From IMG/VR virus record IMGVR_UViG_3300025000_002876, positions 1 through 44,177 of that record: a stretch of 44,177 nt of DNA. One strand, written 5' to 3'. The notes under the pieces are model-generated. The model did no database searches and was not told the DNA's origin. It saw only the letters and a list, made by a program, of their open reading frames with translations. This stretch comes from a virus. Shown piece after piece: positions 7,757 through 14,741 of this stretch. Numbering within the stretch: the first letter of the stretch is position 1; the number at the start of each line of letters is the position of its first letter. The position numbers were made by a program, and so were the translations under genes.

Positions 7757-8176
7757 CTATATCAATGTGTATTGCACTCCGTAATTGTAATCCCTGCTCA
7801 ATTCTTTCAATGCGTTATTGGCTTCAGCATGTTCGGTCATTTCGGGAGTTACCATAATGGTTTTGGATGTCAAATCCAGATCGAGTTTAAACCCTGCTGC
7901 CTTAATTTTCCGGTTTAGGTAATATTTGCGGTCGTAGGTATTTCGGATGGTTAATCGTTGACCTTTCGCTAAATATTCGGCCGATTTGCATTTTACGGTC
8001 GCCAGTTTCTCCAGCCTTTTATTCAGATTGGAAAAATACAAATGCAATACCTCGCCTTTAACTATTGACCGTTTGCGTTTGCTGATATCAAGTGTAACCG
8101 GCTGCATCGTTGGAACATTATTAAGTTCAAATAGAATGCGTTCAATCTGCGCTTTAGGGATAATGATAGTGGCCAT
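7757..8176 (-). CDS. Hypothetical phage protein, 139 aa
   Basis: 139 aa, basic, soluble. Contains KRKRSIVKGEVLHLYFSNLN and TIRNTYDRKYYLNRKIKAAG, both Lys/Arg-rich, so nucleic-acid binding is possible. No recognised family. The operon continues on both sides with 30-40 bp gaps. Confidence 0.65.
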   Translation of the reverse strand: MATIIIPKAQIERILFELNNVPTMQPVTLDISKRKRSIVKGEVLHLYFSNLNKRLEKLATVKCKSAEYLAKGQRLTIRNTYDRKYYLNRKIKAAGFKLDLDLTSKTIMVTPEMTEHAEANNALKELSRDYNYGVQYTLI

Positions 8177-8205
8177 GTACCGAATTATAAATGATGAGTT
8201 ATAAA

Positions 8206-9198
8206 TTATGGATTTGGCCAGTTGTGGTGCTGTTTGCCATCAAGCAGATCTCCTGAAACCTTTTTGCCATATTTAGCTACAGAAATAACATTGTGCGTAT
8301 TTTCTCCAACAAATGATATAATTCCTTTAGCATCATTTTCAGTTACCCATTCTGCTGGGTTTTGATCAAATGGTAACCATTCGCCCCACTGTTTAAAGAA
8401 GAAAGGCACGTTTGCTGAAGCGCATTGGTCGCGAACGGATCTTACCCAATCGGGGTGCATTGACCGGGCTTTGGGTCCCGATTCACCACCACAGATTACC
8501 CAATGTAATTCCTGAACTTTTCCGTAAGCAAAGTTTTTAGCTATAACCGATGTTTTGCAGGCTTCAGCAATATTCACACGTCCCAACATGGGTTCAATGC
8601 TTACGAATCGTTTGGCGGCTGGTATCTGTAGTAATAAAGGGATGCGTTTATTGGCTTGTTCCTGATTTTCGGCAGTAACTCCGAGCCAAACGTTTGGAGG
8701 GAAAGGTAATCCCCAGCCAACACGTTTCATTAATGGCATTACATTTTCAGGCCGTTTGGTCAATAAAATAAAAATGTGTTGACGGTATCTTGAAATCCGA
8801 TCCAATACCATTTGAAACATTCCGGAAGAAACTGATTCGTGAAATAAATCACTCATCGAGCAAACAAAAACTACACGTGGCGTTTTCCATGTCAATGGTT
8901 TATCAAGGGCTTCTTTAACTAACCTTGTTACTCCAGTCCAGCCAATACTTGTCAGTTTTGAAACTTCAGAATAGTGATATCCGTTTTTGCCATGGTTTTT
9001 CAACTGCATTTGTGCGATCCGAAAAGCCATACGTTCGGCATAGCAATTATCACATCCGGGAGATACTTTTGAGCAGCCCACAATCGGGTTCCATGTTTCG
9101 GGTTTATAGCCTGGCATGTTGAGCCAGCTTATTTTATGTTGTTTGCCGCGTTGTCCGGCTTCAATCTGATCGTGAAGGTGTTCTTTTGTTGCTGACAT
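8206..9198 (-). CDS. Phage Gp37/Gp68 family protein (DUF5131), radical-SAM-like cysteine cluster
   Basis: 330 aa. The N-terminal text ETWNPIVGCSKVSPGCDNC followed by YAER is the diagnostic start of the phage Gp37/Gp68 family, with a C-x6-C-x2-C cluster that resembles an iron-sulphur ligand set. Further family blocks: VFVCSMSDLFHESV, LLTKRPENV, VWLGVTAENQ, FVSIEPMLG, WVICGGESGPKARSMHPDWV and FFFKQWGEW. The family is widespread in phages and mobile elements; its reaction is not established, though a radical-SAM-type fold is often proposed. The gene is 3 bp downstream of the ASCH-like gene, and the two often travel together. Confidence 0.88.
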   Translation of the reverse strand: MSATKEHLHDQIEAGQRGKQHKISWLNMPGYKPETWNPIVGCSKVSPGCDNCYAERMAFRIAQMQLKNHGKNGYHYSEVSKLTSIGWTGVTRLVKEALDKPLTWKTPRVVFVCSMSDLFHESVSSGMFQMVLDRISRYRQHIFILLTKRPENVMPLMKRVGWGLPFPPNVWLGVTAENQEQANKRIPLLLQIPAAKRFVSIEPMLGRVNIAEACKTSVIAKNFAYGKVQELHWVICGGESGPKARSMHPDWVRSVRDQCASANVPFFFKQWGEWLPFDQNPAEWVTENDAKGIISFVGENTHNVISVAKYGKKVSGDLLDGKQHHNWPNP

Positions 9199-9201
9199 GG
9201 G

Positions 9202-9939
9202 TTAAATTTTAATTGATTCGGGTTGCGTGTTACAAGTTGCGAGTTCTGGTTTTCCGGTTGTGGAGAGTATTTTGAATTCAATAACCCAAACCCATGGGTT
9301 TAAGTCCCAGCTTTTGTTGCCATTAATTTTACGCCACAATGAGCGAAAGGAGTGGTAGGCAGTGGTCATTGCATTATAGCCGCCATTGATATAGTCAAGG
9401 TAACATGGACCAATGGTACTGGATGCAAACTTTACACCTTCACGCCTGGCGTTATCTTCCGAAATATCATGCAGTCGTTCGACCCTTATTTCTACAACTT
9501 GTAACCAGATACGTGCAGCTGCTTTAGGCATATGTATGGAAGGTTTAATTTGCCAATCCCATTCTTTGTATTGTTCAATTTCATATTCATCACAACTTGC
9601 CTTATAATCAAACTTTGGCCAGGTATCAGCACCTTCTCTCAGAAGTTTTTGAGTTATAAAAGGTGGTTTTAGATATGTTTCACGCACCCAAAGCAGATCA
9701 CCTGGTTGACCGTATGGGCATTTAACCTCAATGATATCAGCATCGGTAATTGCATGCATTGGATCTCGCGGCGCAAATGTGAAACGTCCGGTAGCATGTA
9801 AAAAAAGTGTTTGCAAATAGTATGCTGATGGGTCAATATTGATTTTTTCTAATCCACGGGTACGTCTAGTCATTCCCTTCAGAAAGGAAATAATGGCCTG
9901 CACCATGGGAGCGCTGAATAAAATCGGTATTTCTTTCAT
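9202..9939 (-). CDS. ASCH-like phage protein
   Basis: 245 aa from the ATG at 9939, chosen because it overlaps the upstream stop as ATGA; an ATG at 9945 is also open. Family blocks are clear: KEIPILFSAPMVQAI, MTRRTRGL, CPYGQPGDLLWVRETY, IHMPKAAARIWLQV, RVERLHDISEDNARREGV and NPWVWVIEFK. ASCH domains are predicted RNA-binding folds, and this version is common beside the Gp37/Gp68 gene in phages. The usual GRKT before MTRR reads FLKG here. The extreme C-terminus (LSTTGKPELATCNTQPES) comes from a host-like GGGTTGCG repeat and is probably not part of the fold. Confidence 0.82.
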   Translation of the reverse strand: MKEIPILFSAPMVQAIISFLKGMTRRTRGLEKINIDPSAYYLQTLFLHATGRFTFAPRDPMHAITDADIIEVKCPYGQPGDLLWVRETYLKPPFITQKLLREGADTWPKFDYKASCDEYEIEQYKEWDWQIKPSIHMPKAAARIWLQVVEIRVERLHDISEDNARREGVKFASSTIGPCYLDYINGGYNAMTTAYHSFRSLWRKINGNKSWDLNPWVWVIEFKILSTTGKPELATCNTQPESIKI

Positions 9940-10583
9940 TGCCATACTCCTTCCGTATTAATCGCTTTTTTTGTTTCCGGAGTCCAGGTATCAACGCGGC
10001 CATCTTTATGCTCTTCAACCCATCGTTCAACGTATGATACAACTGCAGTTCTCCAGTCTTTTTGTGATTTAGTAGAAAGCTTTTCTTTCTCAAATTCGGT
10101 TTTTTGCTCACCGGCCAGATTCCGGCTTTCGGCCAGTTTCATGTACTCTTCAATTTCGCCACTCCAATTTACGCGGGGTAAATACAACCAATCGGGTTCC
10201 ATGCACATCGATAGTTTATCGGCGAAGCATAGTCTGGACGGTTGTACTCCTTCTTTTTTTGCCAGAAATCGGGAGTGATATTTGGTAAAATAAGCCCAAT
10301 GGAAAAGCCGTTCGTTAGGTATTTGATCAATATTACTGAAAACTACCCTTGGCATATCGAATAACCAGAACATGATATCGGCACCAAGTTTAGGGTGAGT
10401 TTCACCTTCTGGCCCGTCCATGTTTGGTTTTCCCCAATAGCCAAGGTCGTGTATAAAAAAGGCAATCCATATACGCGGATCCCACGGGAAGCCATAGAGT
10501 TTAATCCAGGCCGCAGCTACAAAAAATGGGTGTATCAGGAAGCAATGTGCTCCAAACAATACGCTTTTGGTTCCAACTTTCAT
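9936..10583 (-). CDS. HD-domain hydrolase-like protein
   Basis: 215 aa. The HD pattern is visible: H13 and H18 in the N-terminal helix, FIHDLGYWGK (central His-Asp pair near 44-45), HPKLGAD, YHSRFLAKK and FADKLS. That fits the metal-dependent phosphohydrolase superfamily, though the exact substrate is unknown; a nucleotide is plausible for a phage early gene. The start ATG shares one base with the upstream stop (TAATG) and the stop overlaps the next gene as ATGA, so it is tightly coupled on both sides. Confidence 0.75.
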   Translation of the reverse strand: MKVGTKSVLFGAHCFLIHPFFVAAAWIKLYGFPWDPRIWIAFFIHDLGYWGKPNMDGPEGETHPKLGADIMFWLFDMPRVVFSNIDQIPNERLFHWAYFTKYHSRFLAKKEGVQPSRLCFADKLSMCMEPDWLYLPRVNWSGEIEEYMKLAESRNLAGEQKTEFEKEKLSTKSQKDWRTAVVSYVERWVEEHKDGRVDTWTPETKKAINTEGVWQ

Positions 10584-10810
10584 TATTCTATTTTTGATTG
10601 TGATTTATTTGAGATTTCATTAAGCCCGGTCATAAACTCATCCAGCTTACCGTAAAATGTTTCGAGTACATCTGAAGCTTTATTGACATCATCGGTAATT
10701 ACTTTTTCGGCTTCTTTAATCAATTTTCGCTCTTTCCGGATCGCAAAAACCGAAATTATGATGATGCCTGTGAGTATGCCATAAATTGATAGCATGATTA
10801 TTTCTTTCAT
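10583..10810 (-). CDS. Small single-span membrane protein with coiled coil
   Basis: 75 aa. Residues about 4-24 form a hydrophobic transmembrane segment (IIMLSIYGILTGIIIISVFA) followed by a charged helix with coiled-coil character. This resembles phage Rz-like or small membrane accessory proteins, but it is far from the lysis genes. TAATG junctions on both sides show tight coupling. Confidence 0.65.
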   Translation of the reverse strand: MKEIIMLSIYGILTGIIIISVFAIRKERKLIKEAEKVITDDVNKASDVLETFYGKLDEFMTGLNEISNKSQSKIE

Positions 10811-11070
10811 TAGTTCTGACTTTCTGGTTTTAAGTTTTTTTTCTGATAATTATTGAATTCTACTTGCAAGCCGTGGATAAATTCTGACTGGTGCCCTTTG
10901 TAATCTTCCGGATAAATGCCCATCGTGAAGTTTTGCACTATTAAGTCTGCGCCTTTCAACTCATTTTGGTTAATAAATTCAATGGCTTCGGTAATCATTT
11001 CGTGCAGCGAGAAGTTGCAGCGTGGAACAAGCTCGACATACTGGTCGCTTTTCAATTTCAGAAAATTCAT
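10810..11070 (-). CDS. Hypothetical phage protein, 86 aa
   Basis: 86 aa, soluble, helical. Contains SLHEMITEAIEFINQNELKG, then a short hydrophobic strand (ADLIVQNFTMGI). No recognised family. Coupled to the downstream membrane protein by a one-base stop/start overlap. Confidence 0.65.
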   Translation of the reverse strand: MNFLKLKSDQYVELVPRCNFSLHEMITEAIEFINQNELKGADLIVQNFTMGIYPEDYKGHQSEFIHGLQVEFNNYQKKNLKPESQN

Positions 11071-11091
11071 AAAAGTTAACTTATAGGTTAA

Positions 11092-11478
11092 TTATTGAAG
11101 GAAATTAAAAGGCCAGTGGTTGTGTGGCCGCCGGTCCCAATTGCGGTATGGGCGTGTCCAGTCTTCGCGTGCATTTAACGAATTCTGGTGCTGTTGTACT
11201 TCCTGTATAAGGTGGTTATTGTGCTGGCGTACCTGGTATTTGGTTGTCGAACAACCTGATAGTAAAATCATGCCTAACATGGCACAAATAATTAAGAGGA
11301 ATGAAAAACTGACGGCGAAGTAAAACGCCTTTTTGTTGAATACTTTTCCGCAATCGGGGCATTGGTTTCCATGTTTGCGCTGGTCGAACCGGCTGCCACA
11401 GTGTTCGCATTCGTGCCATACTTCGTGGTTGCATGCAACCGAATTCTGGTGGCGGCGGATTGGTTTTAAGTGTTTCAT
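11092..11478 (-). CDS. Zinc-ribbon protein with central membrane segment
   Basis: 128 aa. Residues about 23-44 form a zinc ribbon (CEHCGSRF...CPDCGKVF). This is followed by a hydrophobic segment (AVSFSFLLIICAMLGMILL) that ends in LSGCST, a lipobox-like sequence. The tail is rich in His, Asn, Trp and Arg. A cytosolic zinc ribbon joined to an internal lipobox is an odd arrangement: either the protein is a membrane-anchored zinc protein and the Cys is chance, or two parts were fused. Function unknown. Confidence 0.65.
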   Translation of the reverse strand: MKHLKPIRRHQNSVACNHEVWHECEHCGSRFDQRKHGNQCPDCGKVFNKKAFYFAVSFSFLLIICAMLGMILLSGCSTTKYQVRQHNNHLIQEVQQHQNSLNAREDWTRPYRNWDRRPHNHWPFNFLQ

Positions 11479-11486
11479 TTTATGCT

Positions 11487-11813
11487 TTAACTAACGATTA
11501 ATTGAGGTTCGTATTGATAAATTTTGCTGTCCCGATCAAGACATTCGAAGTGATACAGGAGTGCTTTAAACCCTTTATAGTTTGAGGTTGGAACCATGTA
11601 CCTTATTTCTTCGCGATGCTTAATCCAAAAATTGGCCATCTTCTGATTACTGGAGTATTTCCAGCGATTAATTAATGGTTGAATTATTGAAATACATTCG
11701 TTAACCACGCGCTGATCGCTGCGCTCGTAACCCATTCCGCGTATTTTACCCTGAATGGAAATAAGGCTTTTGATATAGTTGCGGGCTTCAGTTGCAAACA
11801 TGGTTGTGATCAA
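11487..11813 (-). CDS. Hypothetical phage protein, 108 aa
   Basis: 108 aa, helical and basic (ARNYIKSLISIQGKIRGMGY; SNQKMANFWIKHREEIRYM). No motif recognised. It abuts the upstream gene with no gap. Confidence 0.65.
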   Translation of the reverse strand: MITTMFATEARNYIKSLISIQGKIRGMGYERSDQRVVNECISIIQPLINRWKYSSNQKMANFWIKHREEIRYMVPTSNYKGFKALLYHFECLDRDSKIYQYEPQLIVS

Positions 11814-12446
11814 TTATGAGTTGGAAAAACGTCCGCCCTTTTTAAGAGGCTCAGAGTTTGGATGTGCAGCCATATGCTCGATGTATCGGTTTTTTCGTTC
11901 GAGCGAAGTGAAAAAGACAGTGGTTTTCATGCGCGGGTCGTGCAAACGAAAAGGCATTTTGCTTACATCCGGGCTTTTTACATGTTTTACTTTCAGGAGG
12001 TGAGCATCGTTTTGTGGTTTATTGGCCAAAAACTTCATGTGCTCAACGGCAACCGCTTCGGGCTTTGTCGTTCGCTTATTCAGAATCGTTACGGGTTGCG
12101 GGTTACGGGTTACGACATTCTGCAGGCCTCCCTTCGACACGCCTGTCGGCTGCTCAGGGAGCGTCGGTTTCTGAACTTTAACCTTTGGGTGGGTTTCCCT
12201 GAATTTTCGGTTGTATTCGCGGTTTTGCAGCCTCCTGAAAGTAATCCTGCATTGGGTATCGGCACAAGTTTTTTCGTTTGTTTTGCGCATAAATGGCTTA
12301 TTGCAGATGGCGCAGGTACAAGGCTCTTTTTTCATGTGTTTTTCATGGTTTATTTTATTGTATCTGCATCGCGTACTGCAATATAAATCACGCTGCCCTT
12401 TTCGGGTGAAAGGCGTTCCACACCAGTCGCAATCGTGGATTTTCAT
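11814..12446 (-). CDS. Double zinc-finger protein
   Basis: 210 aa. Two similar zinc fingers fill residues 1-70: CDWCGTPF...YCSTRCRYNK and CAICNKPF...CADTQCRITF, the C-x2-C...C-x4-C pattern seen in small DNA-binding treble-clef proteins. A basic linker follows, containing a host-repeat-derived segment (VVTRNPQPVT, from GGGTTGCG/GGGTTACG DNA at about 12,089-12,115), and then a C-terminal basic domain. It is a candidate DNA-binding regulator of the early arm. Start overlaps the upstream stop as ATGA. Confidence 0.7.
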   Translation of the reverse strand: MKIHDCDWCGTPFTRKGQRDLYCSTRCRYNKINHEKHMKKEPCTCAICNKPFMRKTNEKTCADTQCRITFRRLQNREYNRKFRETHPKVKVQKPTLPEQPTGVSKGGLQNVVTRNPQPVTILNKRTTKPEAVAVEHMKFLANKPQNDAHLLKVKHVKSPDVSKMPFRLHDPRMKTTVFFTSLERKNRYIEHMAAHPNSEPLKKGGRFSNS

Positions 12447-12820
12447 TCTTCAGGAACTAAGCAGGTTAATACCCCATCGTTAATGTCGCGCTGAACATCA
12501 CGGATTCCGCCATCTTCTTCATAATAAATCAGAATTGCACGTGTTGGAAGTTGATTGAGTTGGCATACATGGTTGAATTCTTCGCGTGCGCCTTTCGAAT
12601 TGGTCCACCCGCGCAATAAATAAATAGCTGTGGCATCCTTGGTAATAACCCGTTTGCATTCAGCAATCTGATCGTCGTAACTCCACGAATATGGAATTCC
12701 AAGTTTCAGTGGATTAATCACTTTTAATTCGAGTTCTCTTAATGCGCTTTCGGCTTTCTGAAATTTGGCCTCAGCTTCGGCGGTTGGTATGCCTGTCGTT
12801 TGTCCTGCAATGTAGATCAT
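12443..12820 (-). CDS. DUF4406 protein (nucleoside deoxyribosyltransferase-like)
   Basis: 125 aa, the usual size of this family. MIYIAGQTTGIP at the start, VINPLKLG in the middle and TAIYLLRGWTNSKGAREEFN near residue 65-84 match DUF4406, a Rossmann-like family related to nucleoside 2-deoxyribosyltransferases and frequent in phages. The GWxxSKGAxxE block supplies the probable active-site Glu. The role in the phage is probably in nucleotide handling, which is inference. Confidence 0.85.
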   Translation of the reverse strand: MIYIAGQTTGIPTAEAEAKFQKAESALRELELKVINPLKLGIPYSWSYDDQIAECKRVITKDATAIYLLRGWTNSKGAREEFNHVCQLNQLPTRAILIYYEEDGGIRDVQRDINDGVLTCLVPEE

Positions 12821-12829
12821 GGTATAGAA

Positions 12830-13135
12830 TTAATTGAGTGAAAAACCATTGATTTCGTTAATTAACTGCTGTTGCATCCATACGGCGCGGTCAGCGTCGA
12901 GCACGTAGGTTTCGAAAAGAGGAACACGCATACCTGCAATCAATTCCGATTTGCGCACCAGGTATCTTCCTCTTTCTATGTGGATGCCTATGATGTATGT
13001 TTTGGTCATTTGTTCAACTCTTTTTTCGGTCACTGTTGTAAGTTTAAGCATGTTTGGTTTGTTTAAAAGCGGCACCGATAAGGACTCTACCGCTTTAGTT
13101 ATCTGTTCGGGAAAAAAGTTTGGCGGGAGTATCAT
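12830..13135 (-). CDS. Hypothetical phage protein; start uncertain
   Basis: Up to 101 aa. Later starts at Met29 (MLKLTTVTEKRVEQ) or Met43 (MTKTYIIGIHIERGRYLVRK) are also plausible; the latter begins the better-structured part. No recognised family. Followed after 9 bp by the DUF4406 gene. Confidence 0.55.
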   Translation of the reverse strand: MILPPNFFPEQITKAVESLSVPLLNKPNMLKLTTVTEKRVEQMTKTYIIGIHIERGRYLVRKSELIAGMRVPLFETYVLDADRAVWMQQQLINEINGFSLN

Positions 13136-13192
13136 TCTCAGGATTGCTAATCCCGCCGAGGCATAGTCCGATTCCTAGCTTCTGAATATGCC

Positions 13193-13732
13193 CTAAGTAT
13201 CGAAAAGTGTTTTTTCTTCTTCCATTACTTCATTGTCGAGGGCACGGAGCGAAGCGTTTATTTTATTGATCTGGCTGTTGGCACGGTCGAGCCTTAAAGC
13301 AACTTCAGGGTCGAGGGTATTGAAGCAACGGTCGATTTCGAGTTGAACACGGGCTTTTTCTGAGAGCAGCTCTTTGCGGCCAGTAATTGATCCATGGAAG
13401 AATTCGTAAAGTATGCGGTAACATTCCCATTTGTAGGCAGCCAATTCTTCGGAGTCAGATTGAATCTGGAAAATCCATCCGTAAATGTAAAATTCGGGTA
13501 GTGAAGTCATTTCTCGAAGCTTTCCATCGGCAGCTACCATTTGCTGCTCAGCAAATCGTTGACATAATATTTTATCCTCTTTTAGGTTCTGAAATTGGCG
13601 GTTCCAATTCACATTTAAGGCTTCGCAAATTGGTTTTAAAGCAATCCAGAATTGACCATCGACGGCAAGGAAATAAATCGACTTGCCATTGAACTCGAGA
13701 AATTTTTTGATTTGATTTTTCATCGAGTACAA
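13193..13732 (-). CDS. Phage antirepressor (P22_AR_N type)
   Basis: 179 aa. The N-terminal domain (GKSIYFLAVDGQFWIALKPI, then CEALNVNWNRQFQNL, then LPEFYIYGWIFQIQSDS) is the P22 Ant N-terminal domain. The C-terminal half is helical with coiled-coil character (SEKARVQLEIDRCFNTL; ANSQINKINASLRALDNEV). Antirepressors inactivate a phage repressor and favour the lytic state. Its position right after the Cro-like gene, facing away from the plus-strand repressor, fits that role. The target is presumably the 14,094 repressor (inference). Confidence 0.85.
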   Translation of the reverse strand: MYSMKNQIKKFLEFNGKSIYFLAVDGQFWIALKPICEALNVNWNRQFQNLKEDKILCQRFAEQQMVAADGKLREMTSLPEFYIYGWIFQIQSDSEELAAYKWECYRILYEFFHGSITGRKELLSEKARVQLEIDRCFNTLDPEVALRLDRANSQINKINASLRALDNEVMEEEKTLFDT

Positions 13733-13735
13733 TGG

Positions 13736-13948
13736 TTAGAGTGATTTAATTTTGGCCTTCAACGATTCGAGGTACTCTTTATGCTCTGCGGCCATCTCAA
13801 TGGCTTCGGCAATAATGTCGGTTCGGTCTTGTGCTCCCCGTAAAACACGGTCGATAGTTACGGTTGTAACATTAAACTTAACAGCCAGCTGATCTCTGTA
13901 CCCCTTGGGCATAGACGTCTTTAATTTTGTTAAATCTTTATTTGTCAT
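13736..13948 (-). CDS. Cro-like HTH regulator
   Basis: 70 aa. Residues about 15-45 read as a helix-turn-helix (YRDQLAVKFNVTTVTIDRVL), followed by a helical tail. It is the first gene of the leftward early arm and diverges from the CI-like repressor across 145 bp of palindrome-rich DNA, which is the classical Cro/CI layout. The antirepressor starts 3 bp after its stop. Confidence 0.8.
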   Translation of the reverse strand: MTNKDLTKLKTSMPKGYRDQLAVKFNVTTVTIDRVLRGAQDRTDIIAEAIEMAAEHKEYLESLKAKIKSL

Positions 13949-13959
13949 ATGATTTAAAC

Positions 13960-14018
13960 TTTTTTAGTTTACTTTCGTATAGTGTTTGTATAATGATTGT
14001 ATAAAGTAAACTAAAAAA
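13960..14018. promoter_or_regulatory. Inverted-repeat operator candidate 1 (Cro/CI control region)
   Basis: A perfect 16-bp inverted repeat: TTTTTTAGTTTACTTT at 13960-13975 and its complement at 14003-14018, with a 27-bp spacer holding two TTGTATAA-like direct repeats. It sits just upstream of the Cro-like gene. Confidence 0.7.
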
Positions 14019-14022
14019 TTTG

Positions 14023-14050
14023 AATAGTACACAATAAAACATGTACTATT
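14023..14050. promoter_or_regulatory. Inverted-repeat operator candidate 2
   Basis: A perfect 8-bp inverted repeat, AATAGTAC (14023-14030) and GTACTATT (14043-14050), with a 12-bp spacer. Centre-to-centre spacing of 20 bp, two helical turns, is typical for dimeric repressors. Confidence 0.6.
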
Positions 14051-14063
14051 TTAGATTAAATAT

Positions 14064-14088
14064 ATTATTTAAAATCATTTTAAATAAT
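14064..14088. promoter_or_regulatory. Near-perfect 25-bp palindrome at the repressor start
   Basis: Two 12-bp arms (ATTATTTAAAAT and its complement) around a single C at 14076, ending 5 bp before the repressor ATG. Possible autoregulatory operator. AT-richness makes a chance component possible, but 12 paired bases are hard to dismiss. Confidence 0.55.
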
Positions 14089-14093
14089 TAAAA

Positions 14094-14489
14094 GTGAAAA
14101 ATATTGTAAATCAGAGACTTAAAATGTTTATCGAATATTTAGGGATAAATAATGTTCAGTTTGGAAATTCTATAGGAGAAACAAAACAATCAGTTGGCAA
14201 TTGGTTAAATGATATAAAAATACCAGTGACATGTTTGTCTGAAATTGTAAGAGTTTATCCTACTCTAAATGCCCGCTGGCTCCTAACTGGCGAAGGACAG
14301 ATGATTGAAGGTGAAAAAATGAATGGTTATGCCGAGAATGGGAGTTTACGTTTAGTTGAAGAAGCTTTTGCCTTACCCTATAAACAACAACTTGAAATGA
14401 TGCAGAAAATGTTGGATATGCAGGAGAAATATGTAAAAGCGGTAGAGCGCGAAAACGAAGAGTTGCGAATAAAGCAAAATCAGGACTAA
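14094..14489 (+). CDS. CI-like phage repressor (HTH, no peptidase domain)
   Basis: 131 aa. Residues about 3-60 form a Bacteroidota phage-type HTH (NQRLKMFIEYLGINNVQFGN, SIGETKQSVGNWLND, YPTLNARWLLTGEGQMI). This text is typical of XRE regulators of Bacteroidota prophages. The C-terminal half is a coiled coil (QQLEMMQKMLDMQEKYVKAV) for dimerisation. The S24 peptidase domain of lambda CI is absent, so induction would need another route; the antirepressor at 13,193 is the obvious candidate. It is the only gene reading rightward together with integrase 1, as expected for lysogeny functions. Confidence 0.85.
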   Translation: MKNIVNQRLKMFIEYLGINNVQFGNSIGETKQSVGNWLNDIKIPVTCLSEIVRVYPTLNARWLLTGEGQMIEGEKMNGYAENGSLRLVEEAFALPYKQQLEMMQKMLDMQEKYVKAVERENEELRIKQNQD

Positions 14490-14537
14490 CAACCCATGTA
14501 AAATAGCCAAAAGTGAACCCACCAGACCTTTATATAC

Positions 14538-14679
14538 AAAATAGACAACTTATAAACTCAGTAAAATCAATACGTTGGAGGCAGGGATAGACTCCTACTA
14601 CCCCGACATAGTACACTAAAACGCTTAAAATCATCTGTTTACGTTAAAAATAGACAAATTTCAAAACGTAAATAGACAA
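14538..14679 (+). other. Candidate attP region with integrase arm-type direct repeats
   Basis: Within the 252-bp spacer before integrase 1, AAATAGACAA occurs three times in direct orientation (14538-14547, 14648-14657, 14670-14679). Repeated 10-bp sites flanking a non-repeated centre next to an integrase gene suggest arm-binding sites of an attP. The centre (about 14,573-14,610) has an unusual GC-rich stretch (GGAGGCAGGGATAGACTCCT) that could be the core, perhaps derived from a tRNA or tmRNA end. That last point is a guess. Confidence 0.45.
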
Positions 14680-14741
14680 AAGTGTACAAATTGATTTCTG
14701 CTTAGTTTGTTTGTTCGGGAAAACTGATAAACGAAAGCAAA

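Noticed and set aside
9866-10111. Overlapping 81-codon minus-strand frame
   Set aside because: Out-of-frame shadow of the HD and ASCH-like genes, both of which have clear family motifs.
14573-14610. tRNA or tmRNA fragment
   Set aside because: The T-arm-like text lacks the TTCRA loop; no cloverleaf could be built.
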